Below, in pieces: positions 6,021 to 6,596 of a DNA stretch of 6,596 nt; position 1 is the first letter of the stretch; each line of letters starts with the position of its first letter. Below the pieces are notes generated by a model that was given only the letters and a program-made list of their open reading frames with translations, searched no databases and was not told the DNA's origin. The stretch is from NCBI GenBank assembly GCA_027056525.1, contig JALUKO010000372.1, forward strand, positions 1-6,596, in the 5' to 3' direction. Both the position numbers and the translations under genes were made by a program. The DNA is from Helicobacteraceae bacterium (lineage in GTDB: Bacteria; Campylobacterota; Campylobacteria; Campylobacterales; Sulfurimonadaceae).

Positions 6021-6502
6021 TGAGATTTACACTCCTTAAAAATCTTCAACGTGAATCGCTGATGAAAAATATACTCTCAGGTTTACTCCTTTTTATTTTT
6101 CTGTATTTACTCTCAGATATTTTTGTCAAACAATCCACGTTAGGACTCTCTGTAGAGAGCATAAACACAACGCTCTTTGGCAATGAAGAAGAGTTTTTAG
6201 ACCCCATGAACAAAGCATACTTTTTAGAGTTCTGGCACATGGAGATTTTTTTCATGATGATGACTCTACTCACGCTCAGCGCTGTTTTTATCCGCATAGC
6301 TTCCATAAATAAACGCAACACTTTTGTACTGCACGCTGTTATGATTTTTGCCTTGGGCGATCTTCTTTGCATCGCCGCTGCATACTTTTTCTCCAGTGTA
6401 TTTGTTCTCCCCCATATCATCAGTTTTTTTCTTTGGCATCTTCTTGCTTTGTATATGATCGTCTCTTCATTGTGGGGTTTATACTATGACACAAGCCTAT
6501 AA
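6020..6502 (+). CDS. Four-helix inner-membrane protein with membrane histidines, family not identified
   Basis: This protein of about 160 residues has no family that I recognise. Four hydrophobic helices are visible, at about 18-36, 68-92, 102-126 and 130-154. A hydrophilic loop of about 30 residues, with LGLSVESI and LFGNEEEFLDP, separates helices 1 and 2. Histidines lie in EFWHMEIF (His73), VLHAVMIF (His105), LPHIISF (His132) and LWHLLALY (His140). Such histidines can ligate b-type haem or metal, which would suit electron transfer to the neighbouring flavoprotein; this is inference. Two ATGs occur: 6017, which overlaps the previous stop as ATGA, and 6020. AGGG (6011-6014) favours 6020, while the ATGA overlap favours coupling, so either may be used. 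It overlaps the next gene by 17 bases. Confidence 0.8.
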   Translation: MRFTLLKNLQRESLMKNILSGLLLFIFLYLLSDIFVKQSTLGLSVESINTTLFGNEEEFLDPMNKAYFLEFWHMEIFFMMMTLLTLSAVFIRIASINKRNTFVLHAVMIFALGDLLCIAAAYFFSSVFVLPHIISFFLWHLLALYMIVSSLWGLYYDTSL

Positions 6503-6596
6503 AGTCTCCATCCTTTACTTTTTGGTGTTTGCTCTCATCTTACTTCTGAGTACACTTCTTGTGTTTGAGCACAAAATAGGTTTTAGCATACAAAGC
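6486..6596 (+). CDS. Membrane protein, N-terminal fragment (truncated by window edge), possible paralogue of the preceding gene
   Basis: Thirty-seven codons are open to the window edge from an ATG at 6486. GTGGGG (6472-6477) lies eight bases upstream, and the start overlaps the preceding gene by 17 bases, which points to the same operon. The visible protein is a short polar start (MTQAYKVS), one hydrophobic helix (about 8-27) and then FEHKIGFSIQS. The segment IGFSIQS aligns with LGLSVES at the same place after helix 1 of the preceding protein, so the two genes may be a duplicated pair or two subunits of one fold. The function is unknown. Confidence 0.7.
   Translation, partial: MTQAYKVSILYFLVFALILLLSTLLVFEHKIGFSIQS

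Noticed and set aside
6046..6420. Open frame of 124 codons on the minus strand opposite the four-helix membrane protein
   Set aside because: It mirrors the membrane-protein gene, while the sense gene has operon overlaps, a ribosome binding site and coherent helices.

Overview
The window looks chromosomal and comes from a moderately AT-rich Gram-negative bacterium, most likely a Campylobacterota member (Sulfurimonas, Sulfurovum or Arcobacter-like). This rests on codon style, tight GTGA/ATGA gene overlaps, TTG-AAA starts on exported proteins, a GluP-type sugar permease and an outer-membrane porin with an N-terminal coiled coil. The taxon is inferred by eye; no marker gene is present.

Left part (1-1152). 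Position 1 cuts the 5' end of a leftward gene for a small exported protein with an HHHDD motif after its signal peptide. Next comes a leftward monocistronic gene for a LamG/concanavalin-fold lipoprotein. It has a clear promoter, an mRNA leader of about 80 nt with two perfect stem-loops, and a long imperfect hairpin just after its stop codon.

Middle part (1153-4095). Three leftward, overlapping genes form a hexose operon, read in the order HAD-IIB phosphatase, FHS-family sugar permease (FucP/GluP type), D-hexose-6-phosphate mutarotase-like epimerase. Together they suggest uptake and handling of a hexose or hexose phosphate; the actual sugar is unknown.

Right part (4096-6596). A divergent control region of 155 bp carries two near-consensus Fur boxes and a strong sigma-70 type promoter. 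It drives a rightward operon: an outer-membrane porin, a secreted FMN_bind protein with a TGAT flavinylation motif, a four-helix membrane protein with four histidines in or near its helices, and the start of a second membrane protein whose beginning resembles the previous one. The operon runs off the right edge. The best hypothesis is an iron-repressed extracytoplasmic flavin redox system: the porin admits a substrate, the flavoprotein sits in the periplasm and the helical proteins pass electrons across the inner membrane, possibly to reduce ferric iron. Iron control is well supported by sequence; the redox role is inferred from family knowledge; ferric reduction is speculation.

No tRNA, rRNA, CRISPR array, transposase or canonical intrinsic terminator was seen. 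No stretch longer than 300 bases lacks a gene.
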